The notes under the pieces: generated by a model
Seen by the model: the letters and a program-made list of their open reading frames with translations, nothing else
What the model was told of the DNA's origin: nothing
Databases searched by the model: none
Shown: positions 17,824-24,718 of the stretch, in pieces
Position numbering within the stretch: the stretch's first letter is position 1
How the letters are laid out: every line of letters starts with the position of its first letter
Assembly: GCA_016787725.1 (NCBI GenBank)
Contig: JAEUTZ010000005.1
Coordinates: forward strand, 260,317 to 324,316
DNA: 64,000 bases
Source of the DNA: Cyclobacteriaceae bacterium
GTDB taxonomy: Bacteria; Bacteroidota; Bacteroidia; Cytophagales; Cyclobacteriaceae
Direction: 5' to 3'
Translations under genes and position numbers: made by a program

Positions 17824-18614
17824 ACCCGTACCAAGGTGTGCTCGGCATTTATTTTCTTTAACCATTCATACCACTCAGTCAAACCAACTCCGGTTGTGCA
17901 CGAGAGTTCAATGAACTCCATTTTGCGATTTACCTGGCGGGCATAGCTCTTCACTTGCTCCAGATTAAAGTTTACGTAGGGCAACAAGTCAATCTTATTG
18001 ATGATGCAAAGCTGACTGGAAGCAAACATGTCTGGATATTTCAATGGTTTGTCATCGCCCTCTGTTACGCTGATGATAACCACGCGCTTTTGTTCGCCCA
18101 AATCGAACATGGCCGGACACACGAGATTGCCAATATTCTCAATAAATAATACGGAATTCTCGCTGGGATTGAGTTGCCTGACCGCCTCACGAATCATTTG
18201 TGCGTCTAAATGACAACCCTTCCCGGTATTAATCTGTATCACAGGAACCTGCGTAGCCGCAATTCGGTCGGCATCGTTGGATGTTTGTTGGTCGCCTTCG
18301 ATCACAAAAAAATCAAGGTCTGATTTAAGATCCTGTAAGGTTCTTTCCAACAAAGATGTTTTGCCCGAACCTGGAGAGCTCACCAGGTTAAGGGCAACGA
18401 TATTATTTGCCAAAAAAAAGGTTCGATTGTCCTGTGCTAACGCCTTGTTTTTCCACAAAATGTTCTGTTCTACCTTGATTTCTTTACCTCCAACTGGTAT
18501 TGGAATTTCAACGGGCTTTGTAAACTGCACCTCGTTCCAGTTCACATTGGCAATCGGCTCGACTTTATGAATTGAAATTTTAGATTCGCTATCGCATCCG
18601 CAGGTGGCACACAT
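17820..18614 (-). CDS. hypB: Hydrogenase nickel-incorporation GTPase HypB
   Basis: 264 residues. HypB is the GTPase that passes nickel, with HypA, to the large subunit. The N-terminal high-affinity nickel motif MCATCGC is complete. The G domain has P-loop SSPGSGKT (about 80), VIEGDQQTSNDADRI, the interface metal residues Cys-His in GKGCHLDA, and NKIDLLP. There is no histidine-rich storage stretch, unlike rhizobial HypB. It sits 26 bases after hypA and overlaps the hypF start by four bases (17820-17823). Confidence 0.96.
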   Translation of the reverse strand: MCATCGCDSESKISIHKVEPIANVNWNEVQFTKPVEIPIPVGGKEIKVEQNILWKNKALAQDNRTFFLANNIVALNLVSSPGSGKTSLLERTLQDLKSDLDFFVIEGDQQTSNDADRIAATQVPVIQINTGKGCHLDAQMIREAVRQLNPSENSVLFIENIGNLVCPAMFDLGEQKRVVIISVTEGDDKPLKYPDMFASSQLCIINKIDLLPYVNFNLEQVKSYARQVNRKMEFIELSCTTGVGLTEWYEWLKKINAEHTLVRV

Positions 18615-18640
18615 GGTTATTTAAATAATTAGGCAATACA

Positions 18641-18982
18641 TCAGTTCAACACCATTGATTTAATCTGTAATTCCTTTCCCTGAATAATTTGCAACAGGGG
18701 CTCTCCGCAAAGCGGACAAACATCAAACAGTTCCTTAATTTGAAATTCGCAATCACACTCCAGACATTTTGCCTTTGCCGGCACCTGAATAATAGTTCGC
18801 TTTGCTGCTTGCAGTACCGTGTCTTTCACACCCGCCTCCCATGCGAAATCCAATGCATGTCTGTCCACACCCGACAAGTCTCCTATCACCAGATCGATGG
18901 ATTCAACTGTTTGAGCGTGGTGTTCCCTCACCTTCTGCTCAGCCGTTTCCACTATGCTCATGACTATAGAAAGTTCATGCAT
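18641..18982 (-). CDS. hypA: Hydrogenase nickel chaperone HypA
   Basis: 113 residues starting MHELSI, the invariant nickel-binding motif (Met1-His2-Glu3). The zinc site CLEC...CPLC lies at about 74-95; between them is EFQIKELFDV. It partners HypB in nickel delivery. It follows the small HxGHG gene by 15 bases and leads into hypB by 26, so it is an early gene of the maturation operon. Confidence 0.96.
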   Translation of the reverse strand: MHELSIVMSIVETAEQKVREHHAQTVESIDLVIGDLSGVDRHALDFAWEAGVKDTVLQAAKRTIIQVPAKAKCLECDCEFQIKELFDVCPLCGEPLLQIIQGKELQIKSMVLN

Positions 18983-18997
18983 ATCGTGGGGGGTTAT

Positions 18998-19216
18998 TTA
19001 TTTGCTATGCTTGGATCGAACAACATACTGGCGATAGGCCAATAACAAAATCACCGAAGCAACTATAGTTAACGCTAATGGTATGAAGTGCTGCGGGTTT
19101 GCTACATAATGTCCGGGGCTCAGCGGGCTTTCGTTTCCATGACCGGGATGTGCAGAGGCAAGTGCAGGCAACAAGAGGGCCGAAATCAGAGCGAGCTTCG
19201 TTACAAATGATTTCAT
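18998..19216 (-). CDS. Small HxGHG-motif membrane protein, first gene of the hyp operon
   Basis: 72 residues: a signal peptide (about 1-22, LALISALLLPALASA), then a mature N-terminus AHPGHGNES and PGHYVANPQHF, rich in histidine, one membrane segment (LALTIVASVILLLAYR) and a basic tail. The AHPGHG start after the cleavage site resembles the start of HupE/UreJ nickel permeases, but the six-helix permease body is absent. It might be a truncated HupE relative, a metal-binding membrane peptide or a hydrogenase assembly helper. It is the promoter-proximal gene of the maturation operon, 15 bases before hypA, which argues for a link with the hydrogenase. No family is known to me. Confidence 0.75.
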   Translation of the reverse strand: MKSFVTKLALISALLLPALASAHPGHGNESPLSPGHYVANPQHFIPLALTIVASVILLLAYRQYVVRSKHSK

Positions 19217-19237
19217 AGGAATATTTTTTTGTGAATT

Positions 19238-19281
19238 CTAAAGTACAGGTTCAGCTGGAAGTTAAACCTGATAAAAGTCAG
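19238..19281 (-). promoter_or_regulatory. Putative hyp operon promoter with Crp/Fnr-like box
   Basis: CTGATAAAAGTCAG (19268-19281) is close to TGAT-N4-ATCA (one mismatch) and resembles the box at 8624. On the minus strand TACTTTAG (19245-19238) matches the -7 element TAnnTTTG with one mismatch; the start would be near 19233 and the box centre near -41.5, the classic position of a class II activator. No TTG -33 element is present, as expected for an activator-dependent promoter. The box could also act on the divergent structural genes from a distance. Confidence 0.5.
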
Positions 19282-19370
19282 TGCCCTAAATGAATTAAAT
19301 CATGCGCAGAAAATATTTATTCAGGTAAGCTTGTCTACTGTTTTCGCATAAAATTTTCCTGCTTCCTCTC

Positions 19371-19378
19371 TAGATTTA
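19371..19378 (+). promoter_or_regulatory. Candidate -7 element of the hydrogenase structural operon
   Basis: TAGATTTA matches TAnnTTTG in seven of eight positions and lies 17 bases before the small-subunit ATG. No TTG is found 19-21 bases upstream, so this promoter, if real, would need an activator. The Crp/Fnr-like box at 19268-19281 is about 110 bases upstream of the inferred start. Weak evidence by itself. Confidence 0.3.
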
Positions 19379-19395
19379 TTCTAAATAATATCAAC

Positions 19396-20526
19396 ATGCT
19401 TACCAATACCTCAACTCAGCGAAAAACTTACTACGAAGAGTTACGAGAAAAAGGGTATTCCCGCAGGGACTTCATGAAGTTTTGTACCATGATTGCTGCC
19501 TATATGGGCTTGCAATCCAGTGGTGCGGCCCAGGTAGCCGAAGCTCTAAAAACCAAGCCCCGGGTGCCTGTCATCTGGCTTCATTTCCAGGAGTGCACCT
19601 GTTGCAGTGAATCCTTTATTCGTTCTTCGCATCCCATCGTTGCGGATATCATTTTGGATAAACTATCGCTCGACTACACCGAAACCTTAATGGCCGCAGC
19701 CGGTCATCAGGCGGAAGAAGCCATGGAAAAAACTATGAAAGAATATTATGGCGAATATGTGTTGTGTGTTGAAGGTTCCGTGCCTGCGGGTGCGGATGGT
19801 GTGTATTGCATGATCGGTGGCAAATCTTCGTTGGACATTCTACACGAGGCTGCCGAAGGGGCAAAGGCTGTTATCTGTTGGGGAAGTTGTGCCAGCAACG
19901 GTTGCGTACAAGCCGCTAAACCAAATCCTACAAAAGCAACACCGATTCATAAGATCATAAAAGGCAAACCGATTATCAAAGTGCCGGGGTGTCCACCGAT
20001 TGGCGAAGTGATGGCCGGTACATTGGTACACATCATTACGTTCGATACACTCCCCGCCCTGGATGGGACGGGCAGACCCAAAGCGTTCTACTCCAAACGT
20101 GTTCACGACAGTTGCTATCGCAGGCCTTATTACGATGCCGGAATGTTTGTTGAAACTTTTGACGATGAAAACGCAAAGCGAGGATACTGTTTGTATAAAG
20201 TAGGGTGTAAAGGCCCCAGTACATACAACGCCTGCGGAATCATGAAATGGAACAACGGTACCAGCTACCCAATTCAATCCGGGCATGGTTGCTTTGGCTG
20301 CAGCGAAGAAAGTTTCTGGGACAATGGCCCGATTTACGAGCGCATGGTGAATGCGGGAGGTTTTGGAATAGAAGAAAATGCCGATAAGGTGGGTCTTGTA
20401 GCATTGGGTGTAACCGCTGCCGGAATCGCAGCTCATGCCGTGGCTACCAATTTACGCAAGCATAAGCTGGTAGAAGACCTCATTGCAGAAGGAAAACAAT
20501 CAGAACAAGAACTTAAAAAAGATTAA
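19396..20526 (+). CDS. hyaA: [NiFe] hydrogenase small subunit, O2-tolerant group 1d type
   Basis: 376 residues. The N-terminus has a Tat signal (SRRDFMKF, then hydrophobic core to about 45). The mature start carries ECTCCSESF, i.e. the extra cysteine next to the proximal-cluster ligand (position 19 in E. coli Hyd-1), and GVYCMIGG supplies the counterpart of Hyd-1 Cys120. These two make the [4Fe-3S] proximal cluster of oxygen-tolerant enzymes. The later clusters use HDSCYRR, KGYCLYKVGCKGP-type cysteines and HGCFGCSE. A C-terminal helix (VGLVALGVTAAGIAAHAVA, about 330-350) anchors the protein in the membrane. It passes electrons to the cytochrome b encoded two genes on. Stop and next start are two bases apart. 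Confidence 0.97.
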   Translation: MLTNTSTQRKTYYEELREKGYSRRDFMKFCTMIAAYMGLQSSGAAQVAEALKTKPRVPVIWLHFQECTCCSESFIRSSHPIVADIILDKLSLDYTETLMAAAGHQAEEAMEKTMKEYYGEYVLCVEGSVPAGADGVYCMIGGKSSLDILHEAAEGAKAVICWGSCASNGCVQAAKPNPTKATPIHKIIKGKPIIKVPGCPPIGEVMAGTLVHIITFDTLPALDGTGRPKAFYSKRVHDSCYRRPYYDAGMFVETFDDENAKRGYCLYKVGCKGPSTYNACGIMKWNNGTSYPIQSGHGCFGCSEESFWDNGPIYERMVNAGGFGIEENADKVGLVALGVTAAGIAAHAVATNLRKHKLVEDLIAEGKQSEQELKKD

Positions 20527-20528
20527 CC

Positions 20529-22244
20529 ATGGCACGCATCGTTGTGGATCCGGTCACCCGCATAGAAGGACACTTGCGAATTGAAGCAGAAATTAAGAAT
20601 GGAAAAATAGAGGAGGCTTATAGTTCGGGCACCATGGTACGCCTGATCGAAGAGATTCTAAGAGGACGCGACCCCCGCGATGCCTGGGCATTTGTTGGCC
20701 GGGTGTGCGGAGTTTGCACAACGGTCCATTCACTCGCTTCCATTCGTGCCGTGGAAGACGCCCTGAATATTTCCGTGCCGCCCAATGCTGAACTTGTACG
20801 CAACCTCATGTTTTGCGCTCAGAACATTCATGATCACGTTGTTCATTTTTATCATTTACACGCCCTGGATTGGGTGGATGTAGTAAGCGCATTAAAAGCC
20901 GATCCGAAAAAAACATCTGAACTGGCACAAAGCATTTCTCATTGGCCAAAAAGTTCACCCGGCTACTTCTCCGATTTGCAAAAGCGATTAACGAAGTTTG
21001 TAGAGAGTGGTCAACTTGGAATTTTTGCCAATGGATATTGGGGGCATCCTGCTTATAAGCTGCCTGCTGAAATAAATCTGATCGGTGTTGCTCACTACCT
21101 GGAAGCTCTGGAGTGGCAGAAAGAAATAGTAAAAGTGCACACCATCTTTGGAGGCAAGAATCCGCACCCCAACTTTCTGGTGGGAGGCATGGCCTGTTCC
21201 ATCAGTCTGGATGATTCTAGCGGTATCAACGCGGAGCGATTGGCCTATGTGCATCAGCTGTTAAAGCAAGCAAAGGAATTTGTAGAACAGGTTTACATTC
21301 CGGATCTACTCGCCATTGCTCCTTATTATCTCGATTGGGGTGCCATTGGTGGTGGATTAGGTAATTACCTGGTGTATGGTGATCTCTCCACCTCGGGGTA
21401 CCGCGATGTTGGAAATTATAAGTTTCCGGCTGGCGCCATTCTCAACAAAGATCTCAGCAAGGTTCACGAAGTCGATCTTCGTAACGATTCGGAAGTACAG
21501 GAGTACATCGCTCATAGCTGGTATGAATATGCAGGTGGCGATAAGGTAGGCTTACATCCCTGGAAAGGAGAGACCAAATTGAATTACACAGGTCCCAAGC
21601 CACCTTTCGATCAACTCAACATTGATGAGAAATACAGTTTTCTGAAAACCCCGCGGTGGAAAGGACATGCCATGGAAGTAGGTCCGCTAGCGCGTGTTTT
21701 GGTTGGGTATGCCAGCGGCCGCGAAGATTTTAAAGAAGTAGTTGACAGCACCCTGGCCAAACTTAACGTTCCGGCAGCCGCGTTGTTCTCTACCTTGGGT
21801 CGTACCGCTGCACGTGGTCTTGAAACCATTCTTGTTTCGCAATGGGCCCTTGAGTTCTATGATCATCTGATCTCCAATATCAAGAGCGGTGATACCCGCA
21901 TGGCCAGCATGGAAAAATTCAAGCCCGAAACATGGCCGGCATCGGCAATGGGGGTTGGCCATACCGAAGCTCCCCGAGGGGCGCTTGCCCATTGGATTGT
22001 GATCGAAGATCAAAAAATAAAAAATTACCAACTGGTCGTTCCTTCTACCTGGAATGCCTCTCCACGCGATAAAGAAGGTAAACCATCCGCCTACGAAGCG
22101 GCTTTGAAGGATACACCGGTTGCTGATGAAAACAAGCCTGTGGAGATCCTTCGCACCATTCACTCTTTTGACCCGTGTCTGGCTTGTGCCGTACACTTGT
22201 ATGACGAGGAAGGTAAGCACGTAAGTAAAGTTCAGGTACTATAA
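20529..22244 (+). CDS. hyaB: [NiFe] hydrogenase large subunit
   Basis: 571 residues, no signal peptide (exported with the small subunit). Nickel ligands are in RVCGVCTTVH (about 58-67) and DPCLACAVH near the C-terminus. The final 15 residues after that histidine (LYDEEGKHVSKVQVL) are the extension removed by the maturation protease after nickel insertion. Other signs are the start RIVVDPVTRIEGHLRIE and GGLGNYLVYG. It oxidises H2 in the periplasm as heterodimer with HyaA. It is translationally close to both neighbours. Confidence 0.98.
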   Translation: MARIVVDPVTRIEGHLRIEAEIKNGKIEEAYSSGTMVRLIEEILRGRDPRDAWAFVGRVCGVCTTVHSLASIRAVEDALNISVPPNAELVRNLMFCAQNIHDHVVHFYHLHALDWVDVVSALKADPKKTSELAQSISHWPKSSPGYFSDLQKRLTKFVESGQLGIFANGYWGHPAYKLPAEINLIGVAHYLEALEWQKEIVKVHTIFGGKNPHPNFLVGGMACSISLDDSSGINAERLAYVHQLLKQAKEFVEQVYIPDLLAIAPYYLDWGAIGGGLGNYLVYGDLSTSGYRDVGNYKFPAGAILNKDLSKVHEVDLRNDSEVQEYIAHSWYEYAGGDKVGLHPWKGETKLNYTGPKPPFDQLNIDEKYSFLKTPRWKGHAMEVGPLARVLVGYASGREDFKEVVDSTLAKLNVPAAALFSTLGRTAARGLETILVSQWALEFYDHLISNIKSGDTRMASMEKFKPETWPASAMGVGHTEAPRGALAHWIVIEDQKIKNYQLVVPSTWNASPRDKEGKPSAYEAALKDTPVADENKPVEILRTIHSFDPCLACAVHLYDEEGKHVSKVQVL

Positions 22245-22254
22245 TTTCAGGTTT

Positions 22255-22974
22255 ATGAACAGCACGACCGTATCACAAAAACCCCATTTGCTGCGAAGAG
22301 TGTTTGTATGGGAATTACCTGTGCGATACTATCATTGGATAAATGCCGGATGTATTCTGGTCTTAATCGCCACTGGCTTTATCATCGGTGATCCGCCTGC
22401 CATCATGACCAGCCGCGAAGCGTACTCGAGTTATTGGTTTGGAACCACCAGGTTTATTCACTTTGTTGCTGCCTACATCTTTCTTTTCAATTTTCTGTTT
22501 CGCATTTACTGGGGGTTTGTCGGAAACAAGTTCGCCAGTTGGAGAAACTTCATTCCTACCAACCGTCAGTATTTTCTAGATATGTGGAATATTTTAAAGT
22601 CGGACATCTTCATGACGAAAGGATATAATGTGCACACCATCGGCCATAACCGATTGGCAGGTTTCATTTACTTTCTCACCTTCATCGCTTTTGGGATACA
22701 GTGCCTCACCGGGTTTGGTTTGTATTCGGCCATGAGTGATTGGTGGCTCCCTAATTTATTTTCCTGGGTACCGGCTTTTTTCGGAGGTGACTTCATGCTG
22801 CGGACGATACACCATTGGGCCATGTGGTTCTTTATCTTGTTCACTGTGGTACATGTGTACCTTGTTTTCTACCATGATTATGTTGAAGGCCATGGCGAGA
22901 TTTCATCCATGGGCGGTGGTTGGAAATTTATCGATGAGGAAACTTTTGAAAAGAATAAAGAGAAGAAAAAATAA
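22255..22974 (+). CDS. hyaC: Ni/Fe-hydrogenase b-type cytochrome subunit
   Basis: 239 residues with four to five membrane helices. Haem-ligand histidines can be placed in RYYHWINAGC (about 28), RFIHFVAAYIF, RTIHHWAMWFF and VVHVYLVFYHDYV. The motif GFGLYS and the conserved end (SSMGGGWKFID) are typical of HyaC/HupC. It receives electrons from the small subunit and reduces quinone, making the complex an uptake hydrogenase. It follows hyaB by 10 bases and overlaps nothing. Confidence 0.96.
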   Translation: MNSTTVSQKPHLLRRVFVWELPVRYYHWINAGCILVLIATGFIIGDPPAIMTSREAYSSYWFGTTRFIHFVAAYIFLFNFLFRIYWGFVGNKFASWRNFIPTNRQYFLDMWNILKSDIFMTKGYNVHTIGHNRLAGFIYFLTFIAFGIQCLTGFGLYSAMSDWWLPNLFSWVPAFFGGDFMLRTIHHWAMWFFILFTVVHVYLVFYHDYVEGHGEISSMGGGWKFIDEETFEKNKEKKK

Positions 22975-22977
22975 GCC

Positions 22978-23451
22978 ATGTCATCATCATCTTTGTTGAT
23001 TCTTGGGGTTGGTAATTACCTGATGGGCGATGAAGGGTTGGGTGTACATCTTGCAAAGCAGTTAAAGCAAGAACTGGAACCCGGACTGGCCGATGTAGTA
23101 GACGGGGGTACAGCCGGATTTCAACTGATGGAGTACCTCGAGTCCTATCCCCAGGTAATTCTGATTGATGCTACGTTGGATGGAAAACCCGCAGGAACCA
23201 TTCGAAAAATACAACCCCGCTTTTCCAGCGATTTTCCAAGTGCAATGAGTACGCATGAAATAGGGCTGAAAGACTTAGTAGAAGGTCTCACGCTTCTGAA
23301 TCGATTACCTGAAATTCATCTCTTTGTTGTGTCTATTGAAAGGATTCAACCGCTGTGTACCAAACTATCGCCAGAAGTAAATGCCGCTCTGGATGAACTC
23401 AAACAAAAGGTTGTGGAACTGGCAAGGAATCTTGTGGCGGTGCCAGGTTAA
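22978..23451 (+). CDS. hyaD: Hydrogenase maturation endopeptidase HyaD
   Basis: 157 residues of the HyaD/HybD fold. It clips the C-terminal extension of the large subunit after nickel insertion. Metal-contact residues are visible: glutamate in LMGDEGLGVH (about 16-20), aspartate in VVDGGTAGFQL, and histidine in STHEIGLKDLV (about 93). The start ATG is three bases after the hyaC stop. It ends the structural operon; a convergent gene ends 7 bases away. A weak AAGTAA/TTACTT hairpin near 23450-23464 may be the terminator. Confidence 0.95.
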   Translation: MSSSSLLILGVGNYLMGDEGLGVHLAKQLKQELEPGLADVVDGGTAGFQLMEYLESYPQVILIDATLDGKPAGTIRKIQPRFSSDFPSAMSTHEIGLKDLVEGLTLLNRLPEIHLFVVSIERIQPLCTKLSPEVNAALDELKQKVVELARNLVAVPG

Positions 23452-23458
23452 GTAATCT

Positions 23459-24256
23459 TTACTTTCTTATTTTATCAAGATATAATTTTGAGGCTTGTTC
23501 CACCCACCGATCGCGTTCGATGCGGCCGGGGAAAAATTTAATGCTGGATGAAATTTGCTCGATTAACACCGGGGTAAATTCACTAATCTGCCGGTAGCTA
23601 TGAATGCCTATTTCATTAAGCCGCTTTTCAATGCCTGGCCCTATTCCATTGATTACTTTCAAGTCGTCTTTTTCCTCCGCGGCAATTTTTAATGCCCGCT
23701 TGGCCTCGGGATCGGTCTCTTTTGGAACTTGTTTCTTGTCTTTGTCCTGTTCCTTACTGCGGGTGCGTTCAATCTGTTTTAATTCCGATTCGGCTATGGA
23801 GAGCTTACCACGCAACTGATTAATTGACTCCAGTTTTTCGTGAAGTTCCTTCTTAACCTCTTCCAGCTCAGTTTTAAGTCGTTCGTTGTCACGCGAAATA
23901 GTTAAAAAATCCTGGCGAAATGTATCGCGTGCTTTGCTCAGTGTCGTCTCCACTTTTTCGATTTGCTCCTGATAAAGCTGACTGGAGGCTTGTTGCGCAG
24001 CTTGTTCCTCCAACAACGCTACGATGTCGCGATCCTTCATCCGTATCGTACGCTGCCGTAGCATCCACGCCAACGCAAAGCCAATCAAAACTGAAATCAG
24101 AATCATGAACAGGATTTCAGCAATGGCCAGTGCCGATTCATGAGGATCAATGTTCTCGGGTTTTGGATCCAGCCCTTTTACCCAAAACAAATACCATTGG
24201 GCACTAAGGAGGCACCAAACCAAAAACAAAACAATAACAAGGTAAATCGTGCGCAT
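23459..24256 (-). CDS. Membrane-anchored coiled-coil protein with C-terminal helix-hairpin-helix domain
   Basis: 265 residues. Two N-terminal membrane segments (about 4-25 and 45-66) are followed by a long charged coiled coil (about 75-175, many Glu/Lys/Gln heptads). The C-terminus (about 195-260) holds a helix-hairpin-helix domain: VINGIGPGIEKRLNEIGIHS and FFPGRIERDRWVEQA, the form known from NADH-quinone subunit E-linked and L21-like HhH_5 proteins. This motif binds nucleic acid or proteins; its role in such membrane proteins is unsettled. It is unrelated to the hydrogenase beyond convergent position. Single gene unit. Confidence 0.7.
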   Translation of the reverse strand: MRTIYLVIVLFLVWCLLSAQWYLFWVKGLDPKPENIDPHESALAIAEILFMILISVLIGFALAWMLRQRTIRMKDRDIVALLEEQAAQQASSQLYQEQIEKVETTLSKARDTFRQDFLTISRDNERLKTELEEVKKELHEKLESINQLRGKLSIAESELKQIERTRSKEQDKDKKQVPKETDPEAKRALKIAAEEKDDLKVINGIGPGIEKRLNEIGIHSYRQISEFTPVLIEQISSSIKFFPGRIERDRWVEQASKLYLDKIRK

Positions 24257-24328
24257 TCGATATTCGTGTGAAAATTACTGAAAAAAGACCTTACCCATGC
24301 AACCTGTTCGAAAGATGATCCGTCTTAT

Positions 24329-24364
24329 ATGCATAATTCACTTATGTATTAATCATTTATGCAT
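24329..24364. promoter_or_regulatory. Inverted repeat across the padR start, candidate autoregulatory operator
   Basis: ATGCATAA (24329-24336) is complementary to TTATGCAT (24357-24364), with the padR ATG inside the right arm. Further ATGT/ACAT-like pairs fall between them. PadR proteins bind ATGT-N8-ACAT-type sites in their own promoters, so an operator is plausible. Position and symmetry are the only support. Confidence 0.45.
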
Positions 24365-24691
24365 TCTCCCGAACTATTAAAAGGCACGCTGCAGACCATT
24401 GTTCTTAAGGTTTTGAAAGACCACGGCCGCATGTATGGTTACGAAATCACCCAGCGGGTAAAAGAACTTTCAGAAGACCGGATTTTACTAACGGAGGGTG
24501 CCCTGTATCCCACCCTGCACAAACTCGAAGCGGAAGGAATGCTAAAAACAGAAACTGTAATGTTGGGAAAGCGTGTGCGCAAATATTATGCACTAACCCC
24601 AGAAGGCAGGAGCCTCGTTAAAGAACGTGTTTCGGAATTTGTTGAATTCATCCGAACCATGGGAAATGTTTTGCAGGTTGAACTCCATTGA
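24359..24691 (+). CDS. PadR-family transcriptional regulator
   Basis: 110 residues, the small PadR subclass. A winged helix is seen in LKGTLQTIVLKVLKDHG, YGYEITQRVKELSE and LTEGALYPTLHKLEAEGML, with the wing GKRVRKYYALT and a C-terminal dimer helix. It precedes a large FtsX-type permease by 27 bases, a standard pairing in Cytophagales, and likely represses that transport gene until a signal appears; the signal is unknown. Confidence 0.92.
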   Translation: MHSPELLKGTLQTIVLKVLKDHGRMYGYEITQRVKELSEDRILLTEGALYPTLHKLEAEGMLKTETVMLGKRVRKYYALTPEGRSLVKERVSEFVEFIRTMGNVLQVELH

Positions 24692-24718
24692 CGATTGAAG
24701 AATGGACCATTGACATTT

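Noticed and set aside
17824..17865. Upstream hypF start inside hypB
   Set aside because: The acylphosphatase domain begins right after the ATG at 17823, which forms a standard ATGA overlap with hypB.
24695..24718. TTG start of the permease
   Set aside because: The ATG at 24719 starts the conserved prefix domain, and the first eight codons show no conservation pattern.
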